In this document: positions 1 to 9,494 of the stretch, in pieces
How the letters are laid out: each line of letters begins with the position of its first letter
Numbering within the stretch: position 1 is the first letter of the stretch
NCBI RefSeq assembly: GCF_007859195.1
Contig: NZ_VOHL01000002.1
Coordinates: 1 to 64,000 of the forward strand
Reading direction: 5' to 3'
Source: Streptococcus cuniculipharyngis
GTDB taxonomy: Bacteria > Bacillota > Bacilli > Lactobacillales > Streptococcaceae
DNA: 64,000 bases
Made by a program: the position numbers and the translations under genes
Notes under the pieces: model-generated
The model's database searches: none
Seen by the model: only the letters and a program-made list of their open reading frames with translations
Told to the model about the DNA's origin: nothing

Positions 1-1310
1 CGTCAGTTACAGTCGGCGTGTAAGTGTCAGAGACCTTAGTGCCATTCTTATCGGCAGCTTGAACACGGACTCCTTGGCCTTTACCAACGAAGCTTGGCTC
101 TGGTTGGAAGGTGATCGTGCCATCATCGTTAAGGGTGTAAGTTCCCTCATTCTCAACCGTTACCGTCTTGGTTGGGTTACCCTCGGCATCTAGGAGAGTG
201 ATGGTGCTGTTGTCGATTGGCGCAACTTCGTCACCTTCAGTAAACATGGTTTTGGCATCCGTCTTCTGTGCTTTACCTTGTGGGCCTGAGGTTTCACGTG
301 GCTCTGCAGTTGGAGTGATTGGCGTTACAGTTGGTGTGTATTTATCTGTCGCTGTATCACCACTCAAGTCTGAGATACGAACAGACACACCACTTGTAGG
401 ACCAGTGAAGCCTGGCTCTGGAGTAAAGGTAATCTTACCTTCTGAATCAAGAACATATGTTCCTTGGCCATCGACAGTTACTGTATCCGTTGGGTTGCCA
501 TCAGCATCCAAGAGAGTCAAACTTGCTGGATCAAGCGCCTCTGTACCCGTACCATCTGTTCCAGGAGCAAACATTGATTTAGCATTGGTTGATTGTTTTT
601 GACCTTGCTTATCTGTTGTTTCAGCAGGACTCGCTGTTGGAGTCAAGTTAATCACTGTCGGCGTGTAAGTTGCTGTAGCAGTGTCCCCACTCAAATCAGC
701 CATGCGAACAGTTACTGGAGTTGCTGTACCAACATAGTTAGTATTTGGTGTGAAAGTAATGGTCTTACCAGATAGGGTATAGGTACCTTCTGCTACTGTT
801 ACGGTTGTCGCTGGGCTATTATTAGCATCTAGAATCGTCAAACTGTCTGGATTAAGGGCTTCTGTACCTGTTCCGTCTGTACCAGGAGTAAACATGCTTG
901 ATGTATCTTGGCTTTGTGGACGGTTGATGTAATCACTGGTTTCTTTGTTTGTCCCTGTTGGTGTTAGGTTGATAACGGTTGGAGTGTACGTCGCAGTTGC
1001 TGTATCGCCACTCAAATCAGCCATGCGAACAGTTACAGGTGTCGCTGTACCAACATAGTTAGTATTTGGTGTGAAGGTGATAACCTTGCCTGCTAGGGTA
1101 TAAGTACCTTCTGCTACTGTTACGGTTGTTGCTGGGGCACCATTTGCATCCAATAGGGTTAGGCTCGATGGTTGAAGGGCCTCTGTACCTGTTCCATCTG
1201 TACCAGGTGCAAACATACTCGTCGTATCTTGACTTTGAGGCGTATTGATATAGTCACGAGTTTCTTTATTTGTTCCTGTTGGTTCAAGATTCAAAACAGT
1301 CGGGATATAA
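1..1310 (-). repeat. tandem CshA-type repeats, about 320 bp each
   Basis: Four complete repeats and the start of a fifth lie inside the coding region. Each is about 318-325 bp (about 107 residues). They are recognised by the recurring gtcggcgtgtaagt-like block near positions 12, 332, 657, 979 and 1300. The two middle copies are the most alike at DNA level. Fibril repeats of this type form a stalk and often differ in number between strains. Confidence 0.85.
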
Positions 1311-4084
1311 ACTGCATCCATGGTTGCTGTTGGGTAGCTATGACTGCCGTCATTGACATTTTCCAAACCATTGTCAGCTGTTCGCGCAGTCCAACCTGTA
1401 GATACACCGTTGCTATCGACAGCACGTAGAACAACTCCCTTAGCCGTACCTGTCCAACCGTCTACTGGAATAAAGGTAACGGTTTTATTTTCAACAATAT
1501 AAGTACCTACGCCTGCTTCAGTGTAAGTGCCAACAAGATTACCTGACGGATCAACGATTTTAACCGCAATATTTTCATTCATGGTATTGTCAACTTCGAA
1601 GTTATAATCTCGGCGACCATACGATGTGAATTCTGTTGTTCCATTACCTGAAGTATCTGTTGCGGCAACACCAGCACCCGCTGTATTAAAGGCAATATTA
1701 ATGCGTTGAACCTCATTAACATAACCAGTCGTTGTTTCCTTATCACCACGTGGCGGGTGTGTCACCTGAACCGTAAAGTCTTCTACCTCACCAGAATAAG
1801 CCATACCTGTTGGCGTAGCGATGTCATATTGGTTAAGCGCCGTACGCATACGAACACCCAATTTGGTTACAGAGGTATCAACAATTTGTGTTGTCGTCCA
1901 GTTAACTGTGTAATTACCTTCAGCTGTAACTGTTACCAGGTCAGAGACTTCATTCTCATCAAAGACACCATTGTTGTTGAAGTCTGCCCAGGCACGAACA
2001 AAGGCCTCTGGGTTACCATTCGGGTTAGCCTTAAAGGTTAGGCTATAATCATTCTCACCGGCACGTTTAAGTTTATAAGTTTCTTGACCACTAGCTGTTG
2101 TAAAGATTTCATCTTCTGGCACCAACTGACGAACACCCTCATCATTAGCTGCTGCCGTATCATCTGTTTCCCAATCAATCTCAGTCCCGACACCTTTAAT
2201 ATCAACGTCTGGTGCTGCTGACCCAAGGTATGGTGAATTAACACGATTTGATACCAAGTGCTGAGCCGAGCCATAACTTTCTGGGGCATCGCCTTGGTCA
2301 TAAACAACCACACCAATCATGGTTGATTGTCGACCAGCCGTATTGATGTAAACACCAACTCTAGAAGCTTCGCGGGTCATGACAATTGGCAAGGCAACTG
2401 TTGGGCTATCCCGTCTAGTTACTACTGGTCCAAAGACCTGAGTGCCAATACCGTCTCCAAAAACTGCTGATGTTCGGTCATTAGTCGTCCCATCCAAACG
2501 ACCTTCCTTAGCAATACGAGACGTTGTTGGATTGGCATTTCCCCAATATTTAATTGGATATGTAGTAGGTTTCCAGTCCACATCATAGGTGATTGGCATT
2601 GCTGACATCGTAGTAGTGTCATTTGACATTTCAGCAAACAATTCAAACGGTTTACCATCCGTGGTGTAAATCTCTAACTCACCATAAGAGGCTTCCTCAC
2701 CAGTCGTCATGACAACTGCCGATGGTACAGCCTGGCCAAGATAGGTTGCACTTACGCTAAATTCAACACCAACATTACCACCGTTAACTCTCGAACGGAA
2801 GGTTGGTTGTGTACCTCCATTGATACCATATCTAGCCTTAGCCACAGACCAACCATCTTGACTAGCTACAATGATGTCAACTGGAATTGTTCCTGTATCA
2901 CGATCTGCATTGATTTTATCTGGTCGATACAAGGCTTCATCAGCTGTACCAGCTACCCGATCTCGGAAGGTTTCCGTTGCGTCAAATGGACGTAAAGCGA
3001 CAACTTCCAAACGGACCACATAGCCTGGGTAAATTTCTTTTTCAAAATAAGACCCTACTTGAAGTGCTTTATCCCGATCGACTGTTTTCAGGTTAAAGAA
3101 AGAGCTAGTATCAGCAAAGTCTACCCATGTGATTTGTCGTACTGCATTGGTTTGGTCTTTATTAGCTGTCTCACGAAACTGGGTTGATCTATCGCCTCCG
3201 TTAGGACCAATCAGGTCGGTAACTTGGTCAGCTGTGGTTTTCTCTGTGGAGATAGCCCGGAAACCTGCATAGCCTTCTGTCTCATCTGGACCTGCAGCTG
3301 CTGCTACATCATCCCGCACCACATTGAAGTTAACTAGGTTCTTTTTACCACCACGTTCGACAACCACTGCTGCTTGAACAGCTGCCTGACCTTCTGCTAG
3401 CTTGTAACCTTTAAGATCAGGGGTTGTTGCCAATTCATTTTTAACAGAAAGATTAAAGCTAACTGCCTCAGATTTTGGCAAGGTCGTTTCTTCTGAAACG
3501 GTCTTAGTCGGAGTCGTATAAACCACTTCACCTGTTGCAAGATCCGTATAAGTTACCTTATAGGTTGTTGCGGCAACACGTGTAGCAGTTGCTGCCTCTG
3601 AAGCACTAAGGGGTGCTGATTCTGCCACCACTTCCTGCTTAGCTGGAGCTTGACTCGTTGGCGCTTTAGCCGCCTGGCTTGACGTCCTTGAGCTTTCTTC
3701 TGACTTGGCACTTTCTGAACTTGCCGTTGAGCTAGCTGCTTCTGAAGACTCAGAAACTTCTGACACTGGAGCTGCTGTACTTGTTTCGACAACTGCTGTT
3801 GAGCTAGCTGCCGGTACTTCTGCTACTTCAGAACTAACCGCTGGGGCACTTTCAGAAACTGGACTTACCTCTGTCGAACTTGCCGGAGCAGCACTCTCTG
3901 GTGTTACCAGTGTGGTACTTGGGCTACTCGAGGCTGGTTCGGCTGACGAGGCTTGCTCCTCAGCCTGAACGCCACCTGCAAATACCGCAAATACCGTTCC
4001 GATTAATACTGACGCCGCGCCAAACTTAAACTTTTTGATGGTAAAGCGTTGCGCCGTATCTCTATGTTTATTTGGTCTAAACAT
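1..4084 (-). CDS. CshA-like fibrillar surface adhesin, C-terminus cut by window edge
   Basis: This is a very large secreted surface protein; about 1361 residues are visible and the rest lies outside the window. It starts with a YSIRK-type signal peptide (FTIKKFKFGAASVLIG at about residues 14-29, likely cleavage after VQA at 41). A Ser/Ala/Glu/Thr-rich stretch follows to about residue 170, then a long non-repetitive region. That region ends in a GEVEDF motif (the GEVEDY-type domain) just after an acidic Asn/Asp loop that may bind calcium. From about residue 928 come tandem repeats of about 107 residues of the CshA fibril type, marked by NKETRDY and P-x-V starts. CshA of oral streptococci forms fibrils that bind fibronectin and other bacteria. 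The start is ATG at 4084 with GGAGG six bases upstream; an earlier in-frame ATG touches the GGAGG. The family is clear, but the ligand is unknown. An LPXTG anchor is expected beyond the edge. Confidence 0.85.
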   Translation of the reverse strand, partial: MFRPNKHRDTAQRFTIKKFKFGAASVLIGTVFAVFAGGVQAEEQASSAEPASSSPSTTLVTPESAAPASSTEVSPVSESAPAVSSEVAEVPAASSTAVVETSTAAPVSEVSESSEAASSTASSESAKSEESSRTSSQAAKAPTSQAPAKQEVVAESAPLSASEAATATRVAATTYKVTYTDLATGEVVYTTPTKTVSEETTLPKSEAVSFNLSVKNELATTPDLKGYKLAEGQAAVQAAVVVERGGKKNLVNFNVVRDDVAAAAGPDETEGYAGFRAISTEKTTADQVTDLIGPNGGDRSTQFRETANKDQTNAVRQITWVDFADTSSFFNLKTVDRDKALQVGSYFEKEIYPGYVVRLEVVALRPFDATETFRDRVAGTADEALYRPDKINADRDTGTIPVDIIVASQDGWSVAKARYGINGGTQPTFRSRVNGGNVGVEFSVSATYLGQAVPSAVVMTTGEEASYGELEIYTTDGKPFELFAEMSNDTTTMSAMPITYDVDWKPTTYPIKYWGNANPTTSRIAKEGRLDGTTNDRTSAVFGDGIGTQVFGPVVTRRDSPTVALPIVMTREASRVGVYINTAGRQSTMIGVVVYDQGDAPESYGSAQHLVSNRVNSPYLGSAAPDVDIKGVGTEIDWETDDTAAANDEGVRQLVPEDEIFTTASGQETYKLKRAGENDYSLTFKANPNGNPEAFVRAWADFNNNGVFDENEVSDLVTVTAEGNYTVNWTTTQIVDTSVTKLGVRMRTALNQYDIATPTGMAYSGEVEDFTVQVTHPPRGDKETTTGYVNEVQRINIAFNTAGAGVAATDTSGNGTTEFTSYGRRDYNFEVDNTMNENIAVKIVDPSGNLVGTYTEAGVGTYIVENKTVTFIPVDGWTGTAKGVVLRAVDSNGVSTGWTARTADNGLENVNDGSHSYPTATMDAVYIPTVLNLEPTGTNKETRDYINTPQSQDTTSMFAPGTDGTGTEALQPSSLTLLDANGAPATTVTVAEGTYTLAGKVITFTPNTNYVGTATPVTVRMADLSGDTATATYTPTVINLTPTGTNKETSDYINRPQSQDTSSMFTPGTDGTGTEALNPDSLTILDANNSPATTVTVAEGTYTLSGKTITFTPNTNYVGTATPVTVRMADLSGDTATATYTPTVINLTPTASPAETTDKQGQKQSTNAKSMFAPGTDGTGTEALDPASLTLLDADGNPTDTVTVDGQGTYVLDSEGKITFTPEPGFTGPTSGVSVRISDLSGDTATDKYTPTVTPITPTAEPRETSGPQGKAQKTDAKTMFTEGDEVAPIDNSTITLLDAEGNPTKTVTVENEGTYTLNDDGTITFQPEPSFVGKGQGVRVQAADKNGTKVSDTYTPTVTD

Positions 4085-4119
4085 AAACATCCTCCAAACT
4101 TTATATTTTTACACTTATC

Positions 4120-4148
4120 ATCTTACTTTTTACACCATATTTTGTCAA
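4120..4148 (-). promoter_or_regulatory. promoter of the CshA-like gene
   Basis: On the minus strand there is a perfect -35 TTGACA (4143-4148), a 17-base spacer and TAAGAT (4120-4125) as -10. The start codon lies about 36 bases downstream behind a strong GGAGG site. Confidence 0.65.
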
Positions 4149-4280
4149 ATTATTTAGCTCAGAAAACAATGTAATTTATAAAACATTCATAATGTCCAGA
4201 AATATAATATCTCTATCAGTTTTTTTATAGAGTAAACAACCGCTTACTCGGATATTTTTTCTATTGATTAAGCAGCAAAA

Positions 4281-4303
4281 AAGCCCCTACTGAGAAGGGG
4301 CTT
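4281..4303 (-). terminator. intrinsic terminator after the glyoxalase gene
   Basis: Eight-base stem AAGCCCCT/AGGGGCTT with a 7-base loop, followed on the minus strand by TTTTGC. It directly follows the stop codon of the glyoxalase gene. Confidence 0.8.
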
Positions 4304-4305
4304 CT

Positions 4306-4686
4306 TTAATGATTAGCTAGCCGAATCACTTCAATCTTATAACCATCCGGATCGACGACAAAATAATAGTGGGGATCTTGGTTTGGCAAGCCTTTAAGAT
4401 CTGTCACCTCATAACCGGCAGCCTTATGGGCTTGATGACTGGCCTCCAAGTCCTCAACTCCCACCGCCAAATGACCGTAACCATTTCCTAGGTCATAACC
4501 TGGATGATCATAGTTATAGGTCAATTCGAGTTCAAAGTCTTCCCCTTCGGTTTTCAAGAAAACTAGGGTAAACTTATGGTCTGGAAAGTCCTTGCGACGG
4601 ACTTCCTTGAAGGGAAAAGCACTGGTATAAAAGTCAATGGATTTGTCCAAATCTTTGACACGAATACAGGTATGTAATAATTTCAT
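4306..4686 (-). CDS. gloA: lactoylglutathione lyase (glyoxalase I) family protein
   Basis: A 126-residue VOC-fold metalloenzyme. Glyoxalase I converts the hemithioacetal of methylglyoxal and a thiol into a lactoyl-thiol, which detoxifies methylglyoxal in the cytoplasm. The four metal ligands expected for the family are in place: H5, E54 within ELELTYN, H72 within YGHLAVGV and E119 within YKIEV. The length is normal for the short bacterial form. It has its own promoter in the 56-base gap behind the LtrA-like gene and its own terminator. A glutathione reductase gene elsewhere in the window (41569-42921) fits with use of a glutathione-type thiol. The substrate is inferred from the family. Confidence 0.85.
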   Translation of the reverse strand: MKLLHTCIRVKDLDKSIDFYTSAFPFKEVRRKDFPDHKFTLVFLKTEGEDFELELTYNYDHPGYDLGNGYGHLAVGVEDLEASHQAHKAAGYEVTDLKGLPNQDPHYYFVVDPDGYKIEVIRLANH

Positions 4687-4712
4687 GATAAACTCCTTTG
4701 TTTCTTTATGTT

Positions 4713-4741
4713 ATTATCTCTTAAAATCTTTGATTTGACAA
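4713..4741 (-). promoter_or_regulatory. promoter of the glyoxalase gene
   Basis: Minus strand TTGTCA (4736-4741), 17-base spacer and GATAAT (4713-4718). It lies in the 56-base gap between the LtrA-like gene and the glyoxalase gene, so the glyoxalase gene can be transcribed apart from the exporter operon. Confidence 0.5.
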
Positions 4742-4742
4742 G

Positions 4743-5852
4743 TCAGGCCTTATGGTACTGAAAGTAAAGCTTGAGAAATTGGCCAACCAAAAAAGTAGCC
4801 ATGAACAAGACACTCAATAAAATGACCAAGGGCTTGTCAACAAAGAAAAAACTGACTAAGAAAGACAAGCCATAAGCCAAGAATTGACGGAAACGATAGG
4901 CGCGGTCAAAGGCGAAAATGCTCTTATTATAGGGATAGAGGGCTAGCGTTCCGCCAAAAAAGGCAGCCAGGCCTGTATAAAGTAGGGCTAAGAGAAAGTA
5001 GGGATTAACTTCTTCTGCTGCTGTCAAAAAACTGAGCGATACCGTCATCAGACTAATCCCAATCATAATGGGATAGTGTAAATAAATCATTCGTATTCCC
5101 AGGGTCTCTTTGCTCTCATCAACCGCATGATCCATTTCGCCAAAATAATACAAGAAAATCAGAACCACAATCAGAAAATTCAAGACGGAGGCCAGCGAAA
5201 AATTATCCAAGGTAAAGACAGGCGCTACCCCCGAAACAATCATCTCACCGATAGCAACAATGACCAAGAGCGATAGACGTTCAACCAGATGGGGGAAATT
5301 GATGGCCACATTAGCCATATCTCTCTGGAAAAAGATTGGTGCGACAATGCCCACAACTAAGCCAAGAAAATAAAAGACCAAACCTATCTGATAAGGAAAA
5401 AAGAGAGAAGTAAAGACCAACAGGCAACGCAGGCCCAAGCCCCACAAGTAACCCTTGATGGCTAGTTTATCTTTTGCATCTCCTTGGCGATACTGGATAA
5501 AATACTGGGTTAAGAGGGTCAAAGACAAGAAAACAACCATCAAAGTAAAAGGAAAGCGAACGCCTTGCCAATCTGTGGTAACAGAATTAGCCACCAGGAG
5601 CAAGAGGCCCATCTCAACAAACATAATCACCATATCTTGCTTAGAATTTCGCCCGTAGCGGTTGGTAAAAACCGTCTGCAACATCCAGGTATTAAGCAAA
5701 ATAAACATGGCAAGCAAGAAGGTCAGAAGATTGATAGGGCTAATGACGCCCCCTTCCAGATGATGAATTAAGTTGGTAATTTTAGAGAGGGCATAGACAA
5801 AGACCAAGTCATAAAAGAGCTCGGTAAATTCCACTTTTTTATGGGTAATCAT
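4743..5852 (-). CDS. LtrA-family (low temperature requirement A) membrane protein
   Basis: A 369-residue integral membrane protein. The N-terminus carries the family hallmark VEFTELFYDLVFVYALSKI (residues 7-25), which matches the ELFFDLVFV signature of the low-temperature-requirement-A family. About nine to eleven hydrophobic segments follow across the whole length. The biochemical role of the family is not known; the name comes from a cold-sensitive Listeria mutant. The gene sits 21 bases behind the ABC exporter subunit gene and is probably co-transcribed with both exporter genes. The ribosome site AGGAG is 11 bases from the ATG, a slightly long spacing. Confidence 0.8.
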   Translation of the reverse strand: MITHKKVEFTELFYDLVFVYALSKITNLIHHLEGGVISPINLLTFLLAMFILLNTWMLQTVFTNRYGRNSKQDMVIMFVEMGLLLLVANSVTTDWQGVRFPFTLMVVFLSLTLLTQYFIQYRQGDAKDKLAIKGYLWGLGLRCLLVFTSLFFPYQIGLVFYFLGLVVGIVAPIFFQRDMANVAINFPHLVERLSLLVIVAIGEMIVSGVAPVFTLDNFSLASVLNFLIVVLIFLYYFGEMDHAVDESKETLGIRMIYLHYPIMIGISLMTVSLSFLTAAEEVNPYFLLALLYTGLAAFFGGTLALYPYNKSIFAFDRAYRFRQFLAYGLSFLVSFFFVDKPLVILLSVLFMATFLVGQFLKLYFQYHKA

Positions 5853-5873
5853 TTAATTTATTTCTCCTTAGCA

Positions 5874-7643
5874 CTAAGACTGCTGACTAAATTGACTCAT
5901 GTAAAGGTCATGATAAAATCCTTTGTCAGCCAAGAGCGACTGATGGTTGCCTTGTTCAATGATTTGTCCATCCTTGAGCACTAAAATTTTGTCTGCTTCT
6001 TGGATGGTTGAGAGACGGTGGGCAATGACAAAGCTAGTACGCCCTTGCATCAAACGCTTCATGGCTTTTTGAATCAAGAGTTCAAGACGGGTATCAACTG
6101 ACGAGGTCGCCTCATCCAGAATAAGAATTTTAGGGTCCGCCAAGAGGGCTCGGGCAATGGTCAAGAGTTGTTTTTGCCCGAGAGAAATGTTACTGGACTC
6201 TTGGTTCATTTCCATCTTGTAACCATTGGGCAAGGTACGGATAAAGTGATCCACATTGGCAGCCTTGGCAGCCTGAACAATCTCTTCTTCAGTGGCATCT
6301 AGACGACCAAAACGTAAATTATCCTCAATGCTTCCCTCATAGAGCCAAGCGTCCTGCAAGACCATGCCAAATTGCTGGCGGTAAGATTGGCGGGAAAGGT
6401 CACGAATATCCTGACCATCGACCTTGATGGCACCCGCTGTGACATCATAGAAACGCATGAGCAGGTTAATCAAGGTTGTTTTCCCAGCACCAGTTGGGCC
6501 GACAATGGCCACCATCTCACCCGGCTTAACGTCAAGGTTGAAATCTCGAATCAGCGGCTTATCCGGAGTGTATTGGAAATTGACCCCTTCAAAGCTGACT
6601 TGACCAGTCAAGGGCTGGTTCAAGAGCTTGGCCTTGTCATTGGCCTCATCTGCCTCATCTAAAACTTGAAAAATCCTCTCGAGAGATGATTTGGCGCTCT
6701 GCATGGTGGAAGCCAGTTGAGTCAAGGTTTGAATGGGCTGACTAATCTGCCAAATATACTGAACAAAGGCCTGCATGTTCCCCAGCGTCAGCTTGCCGGC
6801 AATGACCTGTAGCCCACCTAGGACAGACAAGACCAAGTAGGTCAAATCAGAAATTCCATTGAGCAAGGGCATCATGATCCCTGACATAAAACTGGCTTTG
6901 AAACCGACTTCTTGGAGCTTGCTGGTGATACGACTAAATTCTTCTTGGGAAACGTCTTCTCTGCCATAGAGCTTGAGGACATTGAAACCAGTGAGATTTT
7001 CTTGGACAAAACCATTCATCTCACCTAGAGCATCCGCCTGCTCCTTGAAATAAGGTTGTGACTTTTTCATGATGTGGCTGGCAGACAAGTAGGTCAAGGG
7101 AATGGTAATAATCAACACACTGGCCAACTGGACATTGAGGTAAAGGACCATGCCAATAACCATCACCAAGCTAAAAATCGCATTGATAATTTGCAGAAAA
7201 CTCTGTTGCAAGGCATTAGAGGTCGCCTCCACATCGCTGGTGAAACGCCCCAATAAATCACCAAATTGGTGCTTATCAAAATAAGACACCGGGAGGGTGT
7301 TCACTTTTTTGCTCAAGTCATGACGGAGGTCGCGGGTACTGGCCTGCACCACATTGGTCATGTAGTAATTCGCCCCGTAAGAGCCTAAACTAAAGAGGAT
7401 GGCACGAATCCCATAAACCACCAGCATCCAAGCAATATAGCTAATGTTAAGGCTAGCACCTGCGACTCCCTGAGCCATGGCCAGCAAATTCTTGGTCAAT
7501 TCAGTGATAATCAAACCCAAGACAAAGGGCTCCAAGACACTCATAACGACACTAAAAATCTTCAAAAAGATGGCCAGATAAAGCTGGCCCTTGTAGTCCT
7601 TCAAATAGGACCACAGACGACTAAATACATTTTTTTCAGGCAT
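5874..7643 (-). CDS. ABC multidrug exporter subunit, catalytic Walker B half
   Basis: A 589-residue half-transporter with a six-helix membrane domain (about residues 1-330) and a nucleotide-binding domain. The Walker A motif is GPTGAGKTT and the Walker B ends in LILDEATSSVD with the catalytic Glu intact. Its signature motif is ISLGQKQ, where LSGGQ is normal. In heterodimeric type IV exporters (LmrCD, TM287/288, EfrCD type) one ATP site is degenerate. That site is built from the altered Walker B of one subunit and the altered signature of the other, which is the combination seen here with the gene just upstream. The gap between the two genes is 9 bases and there is an AGGAGG site before the ATG. 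Likely role: efflux of drugs or other hydrophobic compounds at the cell membrane. The substrate cannot be read from sequence. Confidence 0.88.
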   Translation of the reverse strand: MPEKNVFSRLWSYLKDYKGQLYLAIFLKIFSVVMSVLEPFVLGLIITELTKNLLAMAQGVAGASLNISYIAWMLVVYGIRAILFSLGSYGANYYMTNVVQASTRDLRHDLSKKVNTLPVSYFDKHQFGDLLGRFTSDVEATSNALQQSFLQIINAIFSLVMVIGMVLYLNVQLASVLIITIPLTYLSASHIMKKSQPYFKEQADALGEMNGFVQENLTGFNVLKLYGREDVSQEEFSRITSKLQEVGFKASFMSGIMMPLLNGISDLTYLVLSVLGGLQVIAGKLTLGNMQAFVQYIWQISQPIQTLTQLASTMQSAKSSLERIFQVLDEADEANDKAKLLNQPLTGQVSFEGVNFQYTPDKPLIRDFNLDVKPGEMVAIVGPTGAGKTTLINLLMRFYDVTAGAIKVDGQDIRDLSRQSYRQQFGMVLQDAWLYEGSIEDNLRFGRLDATEEEIVQAAKAANVDHFIRTLPNGYKMEMNQESSNISLGQKQLLTIARALLADPKILILDEATSSVDTRLELLIQKAMKRLMQGRTSFVIAHRLSTIQEADKILVLKDGQIIEQGNHQSLLADKGFYHDLYMSQFSQQS

Positions 7644-7652
7644 GCTTTCCTC

Positions 7653-9389
7653 CTATTCTTCGGTTAAACTCTGATTATTGAGTTGGGAATGTGCAATTTC
7701 ACGATAAATCTCATTGGTCTGCATGAGCTCATCATGTTTACCACGACCCACAATTTTCCCCTTGTCCAAGACAATAATTTGATCGGCATCCATGATGGTT
7801 CCCACACGTTGAGCAATGATTAAGACAGTGGCGTCCTGAGTAACTTCTTTTAAACGACGACGCAATTCCGCATCTGTTTTGTAGTCCAAGGCTGAAAACG
7901 AATCATCAAAAATATAAATATCCGGCTTTTTAACCACAGCACGGGCGATGGATAGGCGTTGTTTTTGACCGCCAGAAAGATTGCTACCGCCTTCTGCCAA
8001 GTGAGTGGCATAGCCATCTTCACGACTGGCAATAAATTCACTAGCTTGAGCAACATCCGTCGCCTCGTCTAGGTCTTGATGACTGGCATTGTCCTTCCCA
8101 TATTTAAGATTTTCAGCGATGGTCCCCGTAAATAGCAGAGCTTTCTGTGGCACAAAACCAATCTTAGCGCGTAGGGCCTTGAGATTATAGTGGCGAACAT
8201 CAACCCCATCCACCAAAATACGCCCCAAAGTCACATCGTAAAAGCGGGGAATTAGGTTAACCAGAGAGGATTTGCCAGAGCCTGTTGACCCAATAAAGGC
8301 AATGGTCTGACCAGGTTCTGTCTTAAAGCTAATGTCATGCAAGACAGGACTCTCCGTCTCTCCTGGATAGGCAAAGGTCACATTGTCAAACTCAAGGTAG
8401 CCACGTGTTGCCGTTTCAGTAATGCCATCTTCATTCAAGGTAATGGAAATAGGCATGTCTAAGACTTCCTGAATCCGATGGCTAGAAACTGCCATTTTAG
8501 GGTACATGGTAAATAAATTGGCAAAGAGAAGGAAGGATAGCATGGCATGAAAGGCATATTCCACAAAAGCCACCAAATCCCCTATTTGCAAACCACCGTC
8601 ACGCAAGGGAGCCAAGGCAAACCAGAAAATAGCAATAATCATGGCGATGATGATTTGGACGAAGAAAACCTCAGTCAAGGCGGTTAACTTGAAGACTCGA
8701 CTGGCAGTGTCACGATAAGCATCATTTGCTTGATCAAACCGTTCTTCTTGAAATTCCTCACGGGCAAAGGCTCGAATGACCCGCAGACCAGTTAAACTTT
8801 CACGGGCATATTGGTTGATTTTATCCAAAATGCCTTGTTGTTGTTCAGACAAGGGGGCCGTTTTGGCAGCCACATACCAGACCGCCCAGATGAGAAAGGG
8901 CAGAGAAACCGCTAAAATCCAAGCCAGAGATGGACTGGTTAACAAGACCATGGCAATACTGGATAGGAGCATTAAGGGGGTGATGACCCCGATGCGTAAG
9001 CTCTGCTCAGCAAACTGCATCAAGACATAGGCATCACTGGTCATTCTGGTGACCAAAGACGACACACCGATTTGTTCGTATTCCGCATGAGAATAGGCCT
9101 GCAATTTGGCATACATGTCATTTCGCATGTCCTTAATCATGGTAGTAGTCAGTTTTCCTGAGGCATAAACGATTAGTAAACGTCCCAAAATACCCAGGAA
9201 AACCACGACAAACATCATTCCTGTCCAAAAATAGACCAAATCAACCCGACCCTTGGTAATGCCTTGGTCAATCATCCGTGCCAAAATCGTTGGCAAGCCC
9301 AAATTAACGACAATAAACAATAAGGCCCCCAGCAAATCTAAAATCAGCCACTTGGGGTACTTTTTCAAATAAGACCAAATTAAGCTCAT
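7653..9389 (-). CDS. ABC multidrug exporter subunit, degenerate Walker B half
   Basis: A 578-residue half-transporter and partner of the next gene. It has a six-helix membrane domain, then Walker A GSTGSGKSS, a canonical LSGGQKQ signature, and Walker B ending IYIFDDSFSALD. The catalytic Glu is replaced by Asp, which marks the degenerate half of a heterodimeric exporter. The start is ATG at 9389 with GGGAGG four bases upstream; an in-frame GTG 15 bases earlier overlaps the ribosome site and is unlikely. Its leader runs from a promoter at 9495-9524 through a strong hairpin with a T-run at 9407-9435, so expression may be controlled by attenuation. It is first in an operon with the other subunit and the LtrA-like gene. 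Confidence 0.88.
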   Translation of the reverse strand: MSLIWSYLKKYPKWLILDLLGALLFIVVNLGLPTILARMIDQGITKGRVDLVYFWTGMMFVVVFLGILGRLLIVYASGKLTTTMIKDMRNDMYAKLQAYSHAEYEQIGVSSLVTRMTSDAYVLMQFAEQSLRIGVITPLMLLSSIAMVLLTSPSLAWILAVSLPFLIWAVWYVAAKTAPLSEQQQGILDKINQYARESLTGLRVIRAFAREEFQEERFDQANDAYRDTASRVFKLTALTEVFFVQIIIAMIIAIFWFALAPLRDGGLQIGDLVAFVEYAFHAMLSFLLFANLFTMYPKMAVSSHRIQEVLDMPISITLNEDGITETATRGYLEFDNVTFAYPGETESPVLHDISFKTEPGQTIAFIGSTGSGKSSLVNLIPRFYDVTLGRILVDGVDVRHYNLKALRAKIGFVPQKALLFTGTIAENLKYGKDNASHQDLDEATDVAQASEFIASREDGYATHLAEGGSNLSGGQKQRLSIARAVVKKPDIYIFDDSFSALDYKTDAELRRRLKEVTQDATVLIIAQRVGTIMDADQIIVLDKGKIVGRGKHDELMQTNEIYREIAHSQLNNQSLTEE

Positions 9390-9406
9390 AAATCCTCCCG
9401 ACACTT

Positions 9407-9435
9407 AAAAGGGTTAGGAAAACGTTTTCCAACCC
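9407..9435 (-). promoter_or_regulatory. leader hairpin before the ABC exporter operon, possible attenuator
   Basis: The perfect 14-base palindrome GGAAAACGTTTTCC (9417-9430) is extended by GGGTT/AACCC with one bulged base. On the minus strand it is followed at once by TTTT, 14 bases before the exporter ribosome site. It can act as an intrinsic terminator in the leader. Its core also resembles a LacI/CcpA-type operator at 12 of 14 cre positions. Confidence 0.6.
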
Positions 9436-9494
9436 TAGTTATTTATTGTTATCGTTGACCTAAAGGCCAAACTTTAGTTTTCTTTAACCTAAGT

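Noticed and set aside
2038-2658. Minus-strand frames of about 80-90 codons within the CshA-like gene
   Set aside because: They overlap the large surface-protein frame in a different phase and have no ribosome site or recognisable product.
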